Below are positions 1 through 6,713 of a stretch of DNA of 8,156 bases, piece after piece (the first letter of the stretch is position 1; each line of letters opens with the position of its first letter). The stretch comes from DATEMK01 sp035275625 (GTDB lineage: Bacteria; Bacteroidota; Bacteroidia; AKYH767-A; OLB10): the NCBI GenBank assembly GCA_035275625.1, contig DATEMK010000539.1, positions 1 through 8,156 of the forward strand, written 5' to 3'. The position numbers and the translations under genes are program-made. Below the pieces are notes generated by a model. The model had not been told where the DNA came from. It saw nothing but the letters and a program-made list of their open reading frames with translations, and searched no databases.

Positions 1-394
1 AAATATTTTGATAGTTCTTTACAACGATTTGCAAAACACGCCCGGGTTGGTTATGAATGCTATTTGTGATTTTTTAAAAATTGATACATCACATTATAAG
101 AATTATTATTTTAAAATTTATAACCCATCAGTAAATTTCAAAGGCGGTAAACAACCTCTAAAATATATCCGGCTTAAACAATTTTCAAGAAAATTTGCTA
201 ACAGGTTGCCCCGAACCCTGAAAAAGTCAGTAAAGAGTTTTTTAAAGCCGGTTGATGCCTTATACTTAAAAACTGCGTCCTTCAAATGGGAAGAAATTAA
301 TTTATCTGAGTATTACAAGAACCTGGTGAAAGAATATTACCGGGAAGATCACGAGGTGCTTGAAAAAATTTGCAAAAAAAAAATTGTTTGGTGA
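1..394 (+). CDS. Sulfotransferase, C-terminal part (5' truncated by window edge)
   Basis: This is the C-terminal ~130 residues of a PAPS-dependent sulfotransferase. The reading frame is open to the left edge (codons for N-I-L precede the first possible TTG at 8), so the gene starts outside the window and that TTG is not a real start. The first visible stretch, ILIVLYNDLQNTPG followed by a C-x-FLKID block, aligns with LKIMFYDDLNANPK and C-x-WLEID of the complete sulfotransferase at 3103-4011, and both proteins carry a terminal helix with Y-x-x-x-x/K-x-L repeats. This is the usual tail of carbohydrate (heparan N-sulfotransferase-like) sulfotransferases. The PAPS-binding motifs lie upstream and cannot be checked. 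Only 8 bp separate it from the next gene, so the two are probably co-transcribed. A run of ten A bases (374-383) encodes the lysines just before the stop. Family assignment is fairly sure; the substrate is unknown, presumably a glycan. Confidence 0.82.
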   Translation, partial: NILIVLYNDLQNTPGLVMNAICDFLKIDTSHYKNYYFKIYNPSVNFKGGKQPLKYIRLKQFSRKFANRLPRTLKKSVKSFLKPVDALYLKTASFKWEEINLSEYYKNLVKEYYREDHEVLEKICKKKIVW

Positions 395-402
395 CCTGAA
401 TC

Positions 403-1818
403 ATGCAGAAGTTTAAATTCAAATATTCAAATATTATTATCCTGCTTGCGCTTTATGTGCCATTTGAAGTGCTGCTGCTGAAATATCTGCCGGTTTCAGA
501 TAATATTTACTCCATGCTGCGATTTGTTCCGGAACTGATTATTTATTTACTTTTAATTATTAAGCTCGTTCAGAACATCTATCACGGTCACTGGCTGTCT
601 AAAACCCCTATAGATATATTCCTGCTGCTTTTTCTCTTATCAGCGCTTATTTCAATTGCTATAAATTCTTCTTCCATAATTCTTTCGATCATTACCATGA
701 GGACTTTGCTTCGGTATGTGGCGCTTTATTACTTAGTCTCTTGTATTGATATTCCTGTCAGGAAAATCAAATACTTATTGTTTTCATTAATTGCAATCGG
801 AGGAATAGAAAGCCTGGTCACATGCTACCAGCACTTTGTCGGAATAAGCCAGGCTTTTTATCCCCGGGCTTCAGAACTTGAAGTAGCCGGAGTTCAATCC
901 AGGTATAAAATATTGGTCACCACTTTTGGGGGAGGGCTTGAACAAGGTGCCGCTATTGGAACATTTGGTGATTCTGTGTTGCTTGCCTTATTTCTTCTTT
1001 TTGTTGTAGTTATATCTTATGGCTTTATCTTAAGACTGAAAATTAAATCATTCATATCTAAATCTGTTTTAATCGGAATTTTTATATTGGCTTTATTGGC
1101 TTTGTTTTATACGTACTCACGGGCTTCCGTTCTGGCCGGTGTGCTTGCCATTCCGATTTTGCTTTTTCTTGACAAGCGAATAAAAAAATTGTTTTTTATT
1201 GGTATTATGTCCTGTGCTTTACTGGCTATTGTTCTGTTTGGACTGTCAACAGAGAGCACTACGGATTCTTCTTATTACAATCCCAAAAAAAAATATACCA
1301 ACCCGATTGCAAATATCACCAGCATTTTTTCTGAAAGTTATGTTCAAAAAAACCTTGACCATTCGCGCGGGTGGATTATTATGGATATAGGGGTTCCTAT
1401 TGTTAAATCATTTAATTTGTTCGGGTATGGCCCGGCAGGAGAGGAATCGTTAGGTGAAATGGTGAAGGAAAATGTTACAGGCACTATGCCTTTTCAAAAC
1501 CTGGGAATTATCAATGATGTTTACTGGATTGGCATGCTGAGTTATTATGGATTTATCGGGCTGATTCTTTTTTTCTTTATTCTTGGAAAGATTTATAAAG
1601 CGTCCATCCTGGTTTATAAATATAGTCCTGTTCAAATTTATTCTATTATAGGATTATGCATGGCAGCAATGGTAATACTTGCAATTCCTTACACATTTAT
1701 AATCAGAACTTTTGCCTTTCGCCCTTTTGCATTTTATTTTTGGTTGCTTGCCGGGCTGGTAGCGGCTGAACACAGGAGAATAAAAATGAATCAGCAGGAA
1801 AAACCGGAAACTACCTGA
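403..1818 (+). CDS. O-antigen ligase / Wzy-type polysaccharide polymerase family membrane protein
   Basis: Inner-membrane protein of 471 residues with about 11-12 hydrophobic segments (roughly 10-30, 40-58, 70-88, 92-114, 122-145, 190-210, 220-238, 240-256, 262-281, 373-395, 412-430 and 436-455). One long extracytoplasmic loop lies at about 282-372. This layout is that of the O-antigen ligase/polymerase (Wzy_C, WaaL-like) superfamily. Two family-type signatures are visible: FYTYSRAS with Arg240 at the edge of a membrane segment, and in the large loop SRGW (Arg322) followed by NLFGYGP (339-344), like the R-x-x-x-W...P-x-x-G-x-G-x-G pattern of the family. It probably polymerises lipid-linked repeat units or transfers finished glycan on the periplasmic face; sequence alone does not separate polymerase from ligase. 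It sits between a sulfotransferase and a GT4 enzyme with 8- and 10-bp gaps, which favours a polysaccharide-assembly role. The ATG at 403 is the first start after the preceding stop. A nine-A run lies at 1285-1293. Confidence 0.85.
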   Translation: MQKFKFKYSNIIILLALYVPFEVLLLKYLPVSDNIYSMLRFVPELIIYLLLIIKLVQNIYHGHWLSKTPIDIFLLLFLLSALISIAINSSSIILSIITMRTLLRYVALYYLVSCIDIPVRKIKYLLFSLIAIGGIESLVTCYQHFVGISQAFYPRASELEVAGVQSRYKILVTTFGGGLEQGAAIGTFGDSVLLALFLLFVVVISYGFILRLKIKSFISKSVLIGIFILALLALFYTYSRASVLAGVLAIPILLFLDKRIKKLFFIGIMSCALLAIVLFGLSTESTTDSSYYNPKKKYTNPIANITSIFSESYVQKNLDHSRGWIIMDIGVPIVKSFNLFGYGPAGEESLGEMVKENVTGTMPFQNLGIINDVYWIGMLSYYGFIGLILFFFILGKIYKASILVYKYSPVQIYSIIGLCMAAMVILAIPYTFIIRTFAFRPFAFYFWLLAGLVAAEHRRIKMNQQEKPETT

Positions 1819-1828
1819 ACTTATTTTA

Positions 1829-3091
1829 ATGAAAATTTTACTTGTACATAAATTCTGGAAAAATCTCAGCGGAGCTGAAGTATATTTTCATGAGGTGCGC
1901 AGAATTCTTAAAAAGCAGGGGCATACTGTTAAGGTATTCACAACGAATATGAATGCCGAAGGCGGGATTGATCCTAAAGAGGAGAATGATGAAATTGTTT
2001 ATGGCCATAATGTTGACTACCTGCACGATTCACTTATCCAGAGAGCCTTTAAATTACCTGAATTAATTTATTCAAAAAATAATAAAAAAGAAATTGCCAG
2101 GCTCCTGGATGAGTTTCATCCCGATATTGTTCATGTGTTTGCTGTATATGTAACGCTTACTCCGAGTGTGCTCGAAGCGTGCAGGGAAAAAAATATTCCG
2201 GTGGTGATGTCCTGTAATGATTACAAACATGTTTGCACCAACTATCGTTTGTACCATCACGGCCATGTGTGTACCGATTGCAAGGGAGGGAAATTATATA
2301 GTTCCGTGGTGAATAATTGCTGTAAGCATTCATTTGCATTTAGTGTAGCCAGTTGTATAGAAGCATACACGCACGAGATTAAAAATATTTACCGGAAAAA
2401 CGTAAACACTTTTTTATTTGCAAGCAAGTTTATGATGAATATTACAAAAGAGTTCTGGGAAAACAAACCCCATCATTCCCTTGTGATCGGAAATCCTTTT
2501 CACGCCCCTTCCTACACAGCAAACTTTGATCATGACAATTACTTTCTTTTTATCGGGCGGCTTTCAGAAGAGAAAGGAGTTGACATATTATTAAAAGCAA
2601 TGCAAAAGGTACCTGAAGCAAAATTAAAAATTGTCGGTACAGGTTCTGAAAAAGCAAATCTTGAAAAAATGAGAGATGAATCAGGGTTGAAAAATATTGA
2701 ATTCACGGGAGCAAAATGGGGCGCTGATGCAAGGCAAATGATTCAGGGAGCGAGATTCGTGGTAATACCATCCCGCTGGCACGAAAACTTTCCGTTTGTA
2801 ATTTTCGAATCCTATTCAATGGGAAAAGCCGTAGTGGGCACAGACAGAGGCGGGATTCCTGAACTCATTTTAGAAGGTGAAACAGGGCATGTATATGCCG
2901 CGGATGATATTCAACGGTTAAGTGAATTAATTAACACCTTGTGGAATGACGAAAGCGGAACCATCCAAAAAGGAAGGAATGCAAAAAAATATGCGGATGA
3001 AAATTTTAATGACGGGGTCTATTATAAAAAACTAATGGATGCATATAGCTTTGCAATGCAAAAAAATCCGGCTGATACAGTGCTTCAATAA
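1829..3091 (+). CDS. Glycosyltransferase family 4 (GT-B fold) with a cysteine-rich insert
   Basis: Cytoplasmic retaining glycosyltransferase of 420 residues, a normal length for GT4. The N-terminal Rossmann half begins KILLVHKFW with GAEVY (15-19), a typical acceptor-side glycine/GAE motif. The C-terminal half starts at FLFIGRLSEEKG (239-250), then KLKIVGTG (265-272), and has the EX7E donor-sugar motif with Glu319 and Glu327 inside HENFPFVIFE, followed by GGIPELI (341-347). These are textbook GT4 features. Residues 129-176 form a cysteine-rich block (C129, C136, C148, C151, C164, C165, C176, including a C-x-x-C pair) of a kind I recall from some exopolysaccharide GT4 enzymes; it may bind a metal or stabilise the acceptor domain. 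The enzyme probably adds a sugar to the lipid-linked repeat unit that the neighbouring membrane protein then assembles. Donor and acceptor cannot be deduced. It lies 10 bp after the polymerase and 11 bp before a sulfotransferase, so very likely in the same operon. Confidence 0.92.
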   Translation: MKILLVHKFWKNLSGAEVYFHEVRRILKKQGHTVKVFTTNMNAEGGIDPKEENDEIVYGHNVDYLHDSLIQRAFKLPELIYSKNNKKEIARLLDEFHPDIVHVFAVYVTLTPSVLEACREKNIPVVMSCNDYKHVCTNYRLYHHGHVCTDCKGGKLYSSVVNNCCKHSFAFSVASCIEAYTHEIKNIYRKNVNTFLFASKFMMNITKEFWENKPHHSLVIGNPFHAPSYTANFDHDNYFLFIGRLSEEKGVDILLKAMQKVPEAKLKIVGTGSEKANLEKMRDESGLKNIEFTGAKWGADARQMIQGARFVVIPSRWHENFPFVIFESYSMGKAVVGTDRGGIPELILEGETGHVYAADDIQRLSELINTLWNDESGTIQKGRNAKKYADENFNDGVYYKKLMDAYSFAMQKNPADTVLQ

Positions 3092-3102
3092 TTTTCTGTT
3101 CA

Positions 3103-4011
3103 ATGAGCCAAAGCAAATTGCCAAATTTTATCGTTGCCGGTGTTAATAAAGCCGGTACTACATCCGTTTTCCAATATCTTAACGGGCACCCGCAGGTGTG
3201 TTGTTCACGCGACAAAGAGACGGGGTATTTTCTTCCATTCCGGTATGGAAAACCAGCCATTCCTGTGGAAATTTATAAAGAACAATTTCTTGATTGTGAA
3301 AACAGTAAAATCATTATGGAAGCAACTCCCGGTTATTTTTATGGCGGTCTTCCTTTGGCAGAGGCAATAAAAAATACGGTGCAAAATAATTGCAGGATTC
3401 TTATTATTCTGCGTGAGCCGGTGAGCCGGTTAGTTTCGTTTTACAGAGCCAAGAAAAAAAATCTTGAGCTGGACCGCAGCATGGATTTGAAATCTTATGT
3501 AAACGCATGCATGAATATGACCAGGCAGGAGGTATTGTTGCAGGAAAACAATAAATTCACAGGGGTGATATGTGGCTTCTATGCTGATTACATGGATGAG
3601 TGGTTATCTGTTTTTGGAGAAAATCTGAAAATCATGTTCTACGATGATTTGAATGCAAATCCAAAACAATTCATGAACGAGCTATGCTCATGGCTTGAAA
3701 TTGACGCAGGATATTTTGCCCGGTTTAATTTTGAAATCGAAAATAAAACCTTTGCGTATAAAAACCGTTTAATACAGCAAATAGCAATTGGTATCAACAG
3801 AAACGCAGCCCGGTTTTGGCGAAAAAATCCGATGATTAAAAAATGGATACGAAAGCAATATTTTAAAGTAAATAGATCCGATGGAACGGAGGTGATTGAC
3901 CAGGATACGCTGAATTTTGCAACTTCTCTTTACCATCCATACAATCAAAAGCTGAAACAGGTGCTTACTCAAAAGGGAATTAACGGTTTACCCGCATGGC
4001 TGAATGCATAA
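3103..4011 (+). CDS. PAPS-dependent sulfotransferase (heparan N-sulfotransferase-like)
   Basis: Complete 302-residue sulfotransferase. The 5'-phosphosulfate-binding loop is GVNKAGTTS (13-21), with Lys16 as the expected PAPS-contacting lysine. The 3'-phosphate-binding motif is LREPVSRLVSFYR (103-115), with Arg104 and Ser108. Glu73 in MEATPGYFY sits where NDST-type enzymes have their catalytic glutamate (E-K-S-A-N-Y-F pattern). No signal peptide or membrane segment is visible, so it should act in the cytoplasm, transferring sulfate from PAPS to a sugar hydroxyl or amino group, presumably on the lipid-linked repeat unit before export. It is paralogous to the truncated gene at the left edge; both share a Y-x-DL...C-x-x-L-x-ID block. 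It follows the GT4 gene by 11 bp. An 8-bp tandem repeat (3413-3428) falls exactly in the 3'-phosphate motif. The family call is strong, while the substrate is inferred only from context. Confidence 0.92.
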   Translation: MSQSKLPNFIVAGVNKAGTTSVFQYLNGHPQVCCSRDKETGYFLPFRYGKPAIPVEIYKEQFLDCENSKIIMEATPGYFYGGLPLAEAIKNTVQNNCRILIILREPVSRLVSFYRAKKKNLELDRSMDLKSYVNACMNMTRQEVLLQENNKFTGVICGFYADYMDEWLSVFGENLKIMFYDDLNANPKQFMNELCSWLEIDAGYFARFNFEIENKTFAYKNRLIQQIAIGINRNAARFWRKNPMIKKWIRKQYFKVNRSDGTEVIDQDTLNFATSLYHPYNQKLKQVLTQKGINGLPAWLNA

Positions 4012-4054
4012 ATTTTAGCTTAATGTTTAATGCAGATTATTGCTTACTTAATTA

Positions 4055-5050
4055 ATGATTGCACAACTCAATAAGGAATATATTAAAACGCGGCCGTCAA
4101 AAACAATTTCGCGGTTGGTTTCTTATTTCTTTTTTGAAGGAAGACCACTTACAACAAAAGGGCAATGGATAAACCCGTTTTTGTTTTTTGCGTATCGCCT
4201 GATTTGTTTTTTACCGCAAATAAAAAAAGTTAAATCACCGGTTTTTATTGTCGGTACCGGCCGCAGCGGATCAACATTGCTTGGCATACTGCTTTCCATG
4301 CATAAACAGGTTGCTTACCTTAACGAACCCAAAGCCGTTTGGCATTTCGCTTATGAAAAGGAAGATCTGATCGGAAATTTCACCACTGGAATTGCGTATT
4401 ACAAATTGAATGATGCACATGTTACCTCAAAGACCATATCGGTGATGAATAAATTGTATGGATTTTATCTTGCTTCTGTTTTTTCTAAACAGGTAATTGA
4501 TAAATATCCCGAGCTGGTTTTCAGAATTGATTATTTAAAAAAAATATTTCCGGATGCTAAAGTTCTTTTTCTCCATCGTAATGGCTTTCAGACAGCCGCC
4601 TCAACAGCACAATGGATTGAAGACAATCGTGAACAAAAAGGAAACGATATCCATGACTGGTGGGGGTTAAATAACAGGAAATGGAATTTATTGATTGAAC
4701 AGGTTGTTCCGTTGAGCAAATTGTTAAGTCCGCATGTTGAAAAAGTCAAAACAATTAACAGCCAGGTTGAAAAAGCTGCCGTTGAGTGGATCGTCACCAT
4801 GGAAGAAGGAATTTCTTTTTTAAAAAAATATCCCGAAAATGTAATGCCTGTTAAATACGAAGAACTGGTTTCTCTTCCCGAAACCGCATTGTCAAAAGTA
4901 TTTTCTTTTTGTAATCTTGAGTATGATGTAAACTGCATTCAATATGCAAAACTTGTTACAAAACAAGGTTCAAAAAACAAGATGGAACCTGAATTGGCTC
5001 CTTATCTTAAAGAGATAATATTTTCGCTGATGAAAGAATTGGGATATTAA
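4055..5050 (+). CDS. Sulfotransferase family protein (Sulfotransfer_3-like)
   Basis: A 331-residue sulfotransferase from a different subfamily than its neighbour. The 5'-phosphosulfate loop is FIVGTGRSGSTLL (64-76): the lysine of the upstream enzyme is replaced by Arg70, as in Golgi-type carbohydrate and Sulfotransfer_3 enzymes with an R-S-G-S/T-T loop. The 3'-phosphate motif is LFLHRNGFQTAAS (171-183), with Arg175 and Ser183. LNEPKAVWH (89-97) follows the loop, as in this subfamily, where an acidic residue after the loop is typical. The N-terminal ~60 residues precede the catalytic core and contain a hydrophobic stretch (39-56) that may associate with the membrane; it is short and broken by Arg48, so I do not call it a transmembrane helix. 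The gap to the preceding gene is 43 bp, larger than elsewhere in the run, but no terminator is visible, so co-transcription is still likely. Its stop overlaps the stop of the convergent glycosidase gene. Confidence 0.88.
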   Translation: MIAQLNKEYIKTRPSKTISRLVSYFFFEGRPLTTKGQWINPFLFFAYRLICFLPQIKKVKSPVFIVGTGRSGSTLLGILLSMHKQVAYLNEPKAVWHFAYEKEDLIGNFTTGIAYYKLNDAHVTSKTISVMNKLYGFYLASVFSKQVIDKYPELVFRIDYLKKIFPDAKVLFLHRNGFQTAASTAQWIEDNREQKGNDIHDWWGLNNRKWNLLIEQVVPLSKLLSPHVEKVKTINSQVEKAAVEWIVTMEEGISFLKKYPENVMPVKYEELVSLPETALSKVFSFCNLEYDVNCIQYAKLVTKQGSKNKMEPELAPYLKEIIFSLMKELGY

Positions 5051-6570
5051 TTTTCAGACCTGATTTCTAAAACAGAGAACGGCTCCAGCTCAATTTTTTC
5101 ATTGGTAATAAACCCTTCTTTCAAAATAAAATCGTTTTTAGAAGTAATTTGTTTTAAAGGGTCGCAGCTTATCTGAACGAATGAAGCATTTTTTAAATTT
5201 AGATTTTTAGAGTTCAATGGTATTGTTTTCGGAGAAAGATTAATTATGAAATAATTTTTTCGGACATCATCCGAAAAACTATAACCAAACAGGGAATTAT
5301 AGCTTTCAGCATTGGTTGTTACACCAAATTGCTGGTCGAAAATAAGAGGTGAAATTTTTTTCTTATTCTTTGCAGCTTCCATTAACAGGCTCAATGCATA
5401 GCCTGAAGCGGAATAAGAATTTTTTGTTGTTAAAGGTTTTTTATAATTGAATTCAAATCCTTTTGTGTTGTTAAAAATTGCGGCAAAAGTTGCATCTTTA
5501 GCAAGTGTGTGATACAGCACGATATCTGTTTTGCCGGATTCGGCAAGCAATAAACAAAGTGTTGCAGCATACAGTCCATGCAGCCAGCTACCCGAAACAA
5601 TACCTGTCTTTTCAAACATATTGCATTCGGTAATCCATATTTTCATTCCTTTCGGAACATTTCTTGTATCGTTTTCAATGAACTGTTTTACCCGGTGAAA
5701 TGGCATACCCAAAATTATTTTTGAAGCATCGGATGACTCAAAAGCATCCTGAAAGATCTTCCGTTCTTCGTCTGCATAATCCGATCTTTTCTGGTGTTTT
5801 ATTTTTTGTTTACCGGTATGAATATAATCAAGTCCGTTACCGCCATAAATATGAAATGTAACTGCATCTGCATTTTTAATGCTTTTAAACAGTTCACTGT
5901 TCCAGTTTTCCGATCGCTCATCGGAATCCTTACCCCGCAATTTATTTCTCAAGCCTTCTTTTTTTTCACTTTTTCCAACCACAGCAATTTCAGCTTCAGG
6001 AAATTCTCTTTTTAATCGTTCTGTCCATCTGTTTGCTTCGTGTGCATAATCAGAACCCGCAGGAAAGGTTTTTACGTACAAACCAAGCGGCATGTAAAAT
6101 TCATTTCCCAATTCAATAAGTTTTACCGGCAATCCAATTTCCTGTGCATGTTTTAACATAGCAACCTGGTTGTCCAAAGTGGAAGTGCACATATTCAAAA
6201 CAAAAATTGACATGGCGCCTGTTACGTCAATTGCCTTTTTAAAATCTTCAAGCCTGTAAGGAATTACAGGAAGATTTTTAAATTCCGCTGCTGTTGTCCA
6301 GCCTGTTTTCCAGTCCCATTGATTGGCTACAGTACCTCCGGGGTAACGGAGTATGGAAGGATGCAATCCTTTTATCGCGGTAACAAATGCTGTGTCATTC
6401 ATTGAAGGCCCGTGCAGCAGTTGCGTATTAAATCCCAAAAAATAGTTTTTGCTTAACGTTTTTGTTTGATGGGTATTTATAGAAACTGAAACAACAGGAG
6501 GCTGTGAATTACAGGAAAAGTTAAGCTGCAGCGTGTAAAATAAAAGCAAATATTTTTTTATGTTCGTCAT
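5047..6570 (-). CDS. Predicted lipoprotein glycoside hydrolase, clan GH-A (GH51/GH79/GH39-like)
   Basis: A 507-residue protein with a short lysine-containing N-terminus, a hydrophobic core and Cys20 (NFSC), so probably a type II signal peptide; the lipobox is loose, as is common in Bacteroidota. Mature residues from about 28 read as a (beta/alpha)8 glycosidase: FLGFNTQ (44-50), ILRYPGGTVANQWDW (73-87), which closely resembles the R-[FY]-P-G-G-N...Y-x-W block of GH51 arabinofuranosidases and GH79 enzymes, then IELGNEFY (152-159) with Glu157 as the probable acid/base, and KIWITECN (310-317) with Glu315 as the probable nucleophile. A beta-rich C-terminal domain (about 420-507) ends ELEPFSVLEI, as in GH51-type accessory domains. 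Both expected glutamates are present, so it is likely an active retaining glycosidase at the cell envelope. The substrate is unknown; a link to the neighbouring (possibly sulfated) glycan is inference. The ATG at 6570 directly precedes the signal sequence. Exact GH family is uncertain. Confidence 0.83.
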   Translation of the reverse strand: MTNIKKYLLLFYTLQLNFSCNSQPPVVSVSINTHQTKTLSKNYFLGFNTQLLHGPSMNDTAFVTAIKGLHPSILRYPGGTVANQWDWKTGWTTAAEFKNLPVIPYRLEDFKKAIDVTGAMSIFVLNMCTSTLDNQVAMLKHAQEIGLPVKLIELGNEFYMPLGLYVKTFPAGSDYAHEANRWTERLKREFPEAEIAVVGKSEKKEGLRNKLRGKDSDERSENWNSELFKSIKNADAVTFHIYGGNGLDYIHTGKQKIKHQKRSDYADEERKIFQDAFESSDASKIILGMPFHRVKQFIENDTRNVPKGMKIWITECNMFEKTGIVSGSWLHGLYAATLCLLLAESGKTDIVLYHTLAKDATFAAIFNNTKGFEFNYKKPLTTKNSYSASGYALSLLMEAAKNKKKISPLIFDQQFGVTTNAESYNSLFGYSFSDDVRKNYFIINLSPKTIPLNSKNLNLKNASFVQISCDPLKQITSKNDFILKEGFITNEKIELEPFSVLEIRSEN

Positions 6571-6713
6571 ATACGAATAACTGTAAAAATAAATCTAATT
6601 AAAAGAATATAATTTTCGCCACGGTTCCATGTTTCCCGTTCTCATTTGTTTTTCATGCTGCAAATCCTATTGTGGCATACTTTTGTTATAATCAATCTTA
6701 AAAATCATTTACC
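6571..6713. promoter_or_regulatory. Divergent intergenic region between two glycosidase-like genes
   Basis: These 143 bp separate two outward-facing lipoprotein genes and must hold the promoters for both. The region is AT-rich, with no inverted repeat that I would call an operator and no riboswitch-like structure. Neither start codon has a purine-rich Shine-Dalgarno sequence: the plus gene is preceded by an A/T-rich ATTTACC leader and the minus gene by TTCGTAT. A plus-strand promoter candidate is listed separately; no good minus-strand match was found. Confidence 0.55.
6678..6685 (+). promoter_or_regulatory. Candidate Bacteroidota -7 promoter element (TACTTTTG)
   Basis: TACTTTTG matches the Bacteroidota housekeeping -7 consensus TAnnTTTG exactly and lies 28 bases before the ATG at 6714, giving a plausible short leader of about 20-25 bases. 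The -33 partner is not convincing: the nearest TTTG (6645-6648) is 29 bases upstream, longer than the usual ~20, and TTTC at 6651-6654 is an imperfect alternative. A TATAAT string overlaps downstream at 6687-6692. An 8-mer with two free positions can occur by chance in AT-rich DNA, so this is only suggestive. Confidence 0.35.

Noticed and set aside
8..10. TTG as start of a small 128-residue protein
   Set aside because: The frame is open to the left edge and the first residues align with the interior of the sulfotransferase at 3103-4011, so this is a truncated longer gene.
4012..4054. 43-bp gap as a terminator or separate promoter
   Set aside because: I found no stem-loop with T-tract and no match to TAnnTTTG; it looks like a slightly longer spacer within the operon.
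4588..4938. Minus-strand open frame of 116 codons
   Set aside because: It lies wholly inside the third sulfotransferase gene, has no recognisable motif, and the sense frame has clear family signatures.
6584..6591. TATTTTTA on the minus strand as a -7 element for the GH-A glycosidase gene
   Set aside because: The final G of TAnnTTTG is missing, it lies only 13 bases from the start codon, and similar strings are frequent in this AT-rich spacer.
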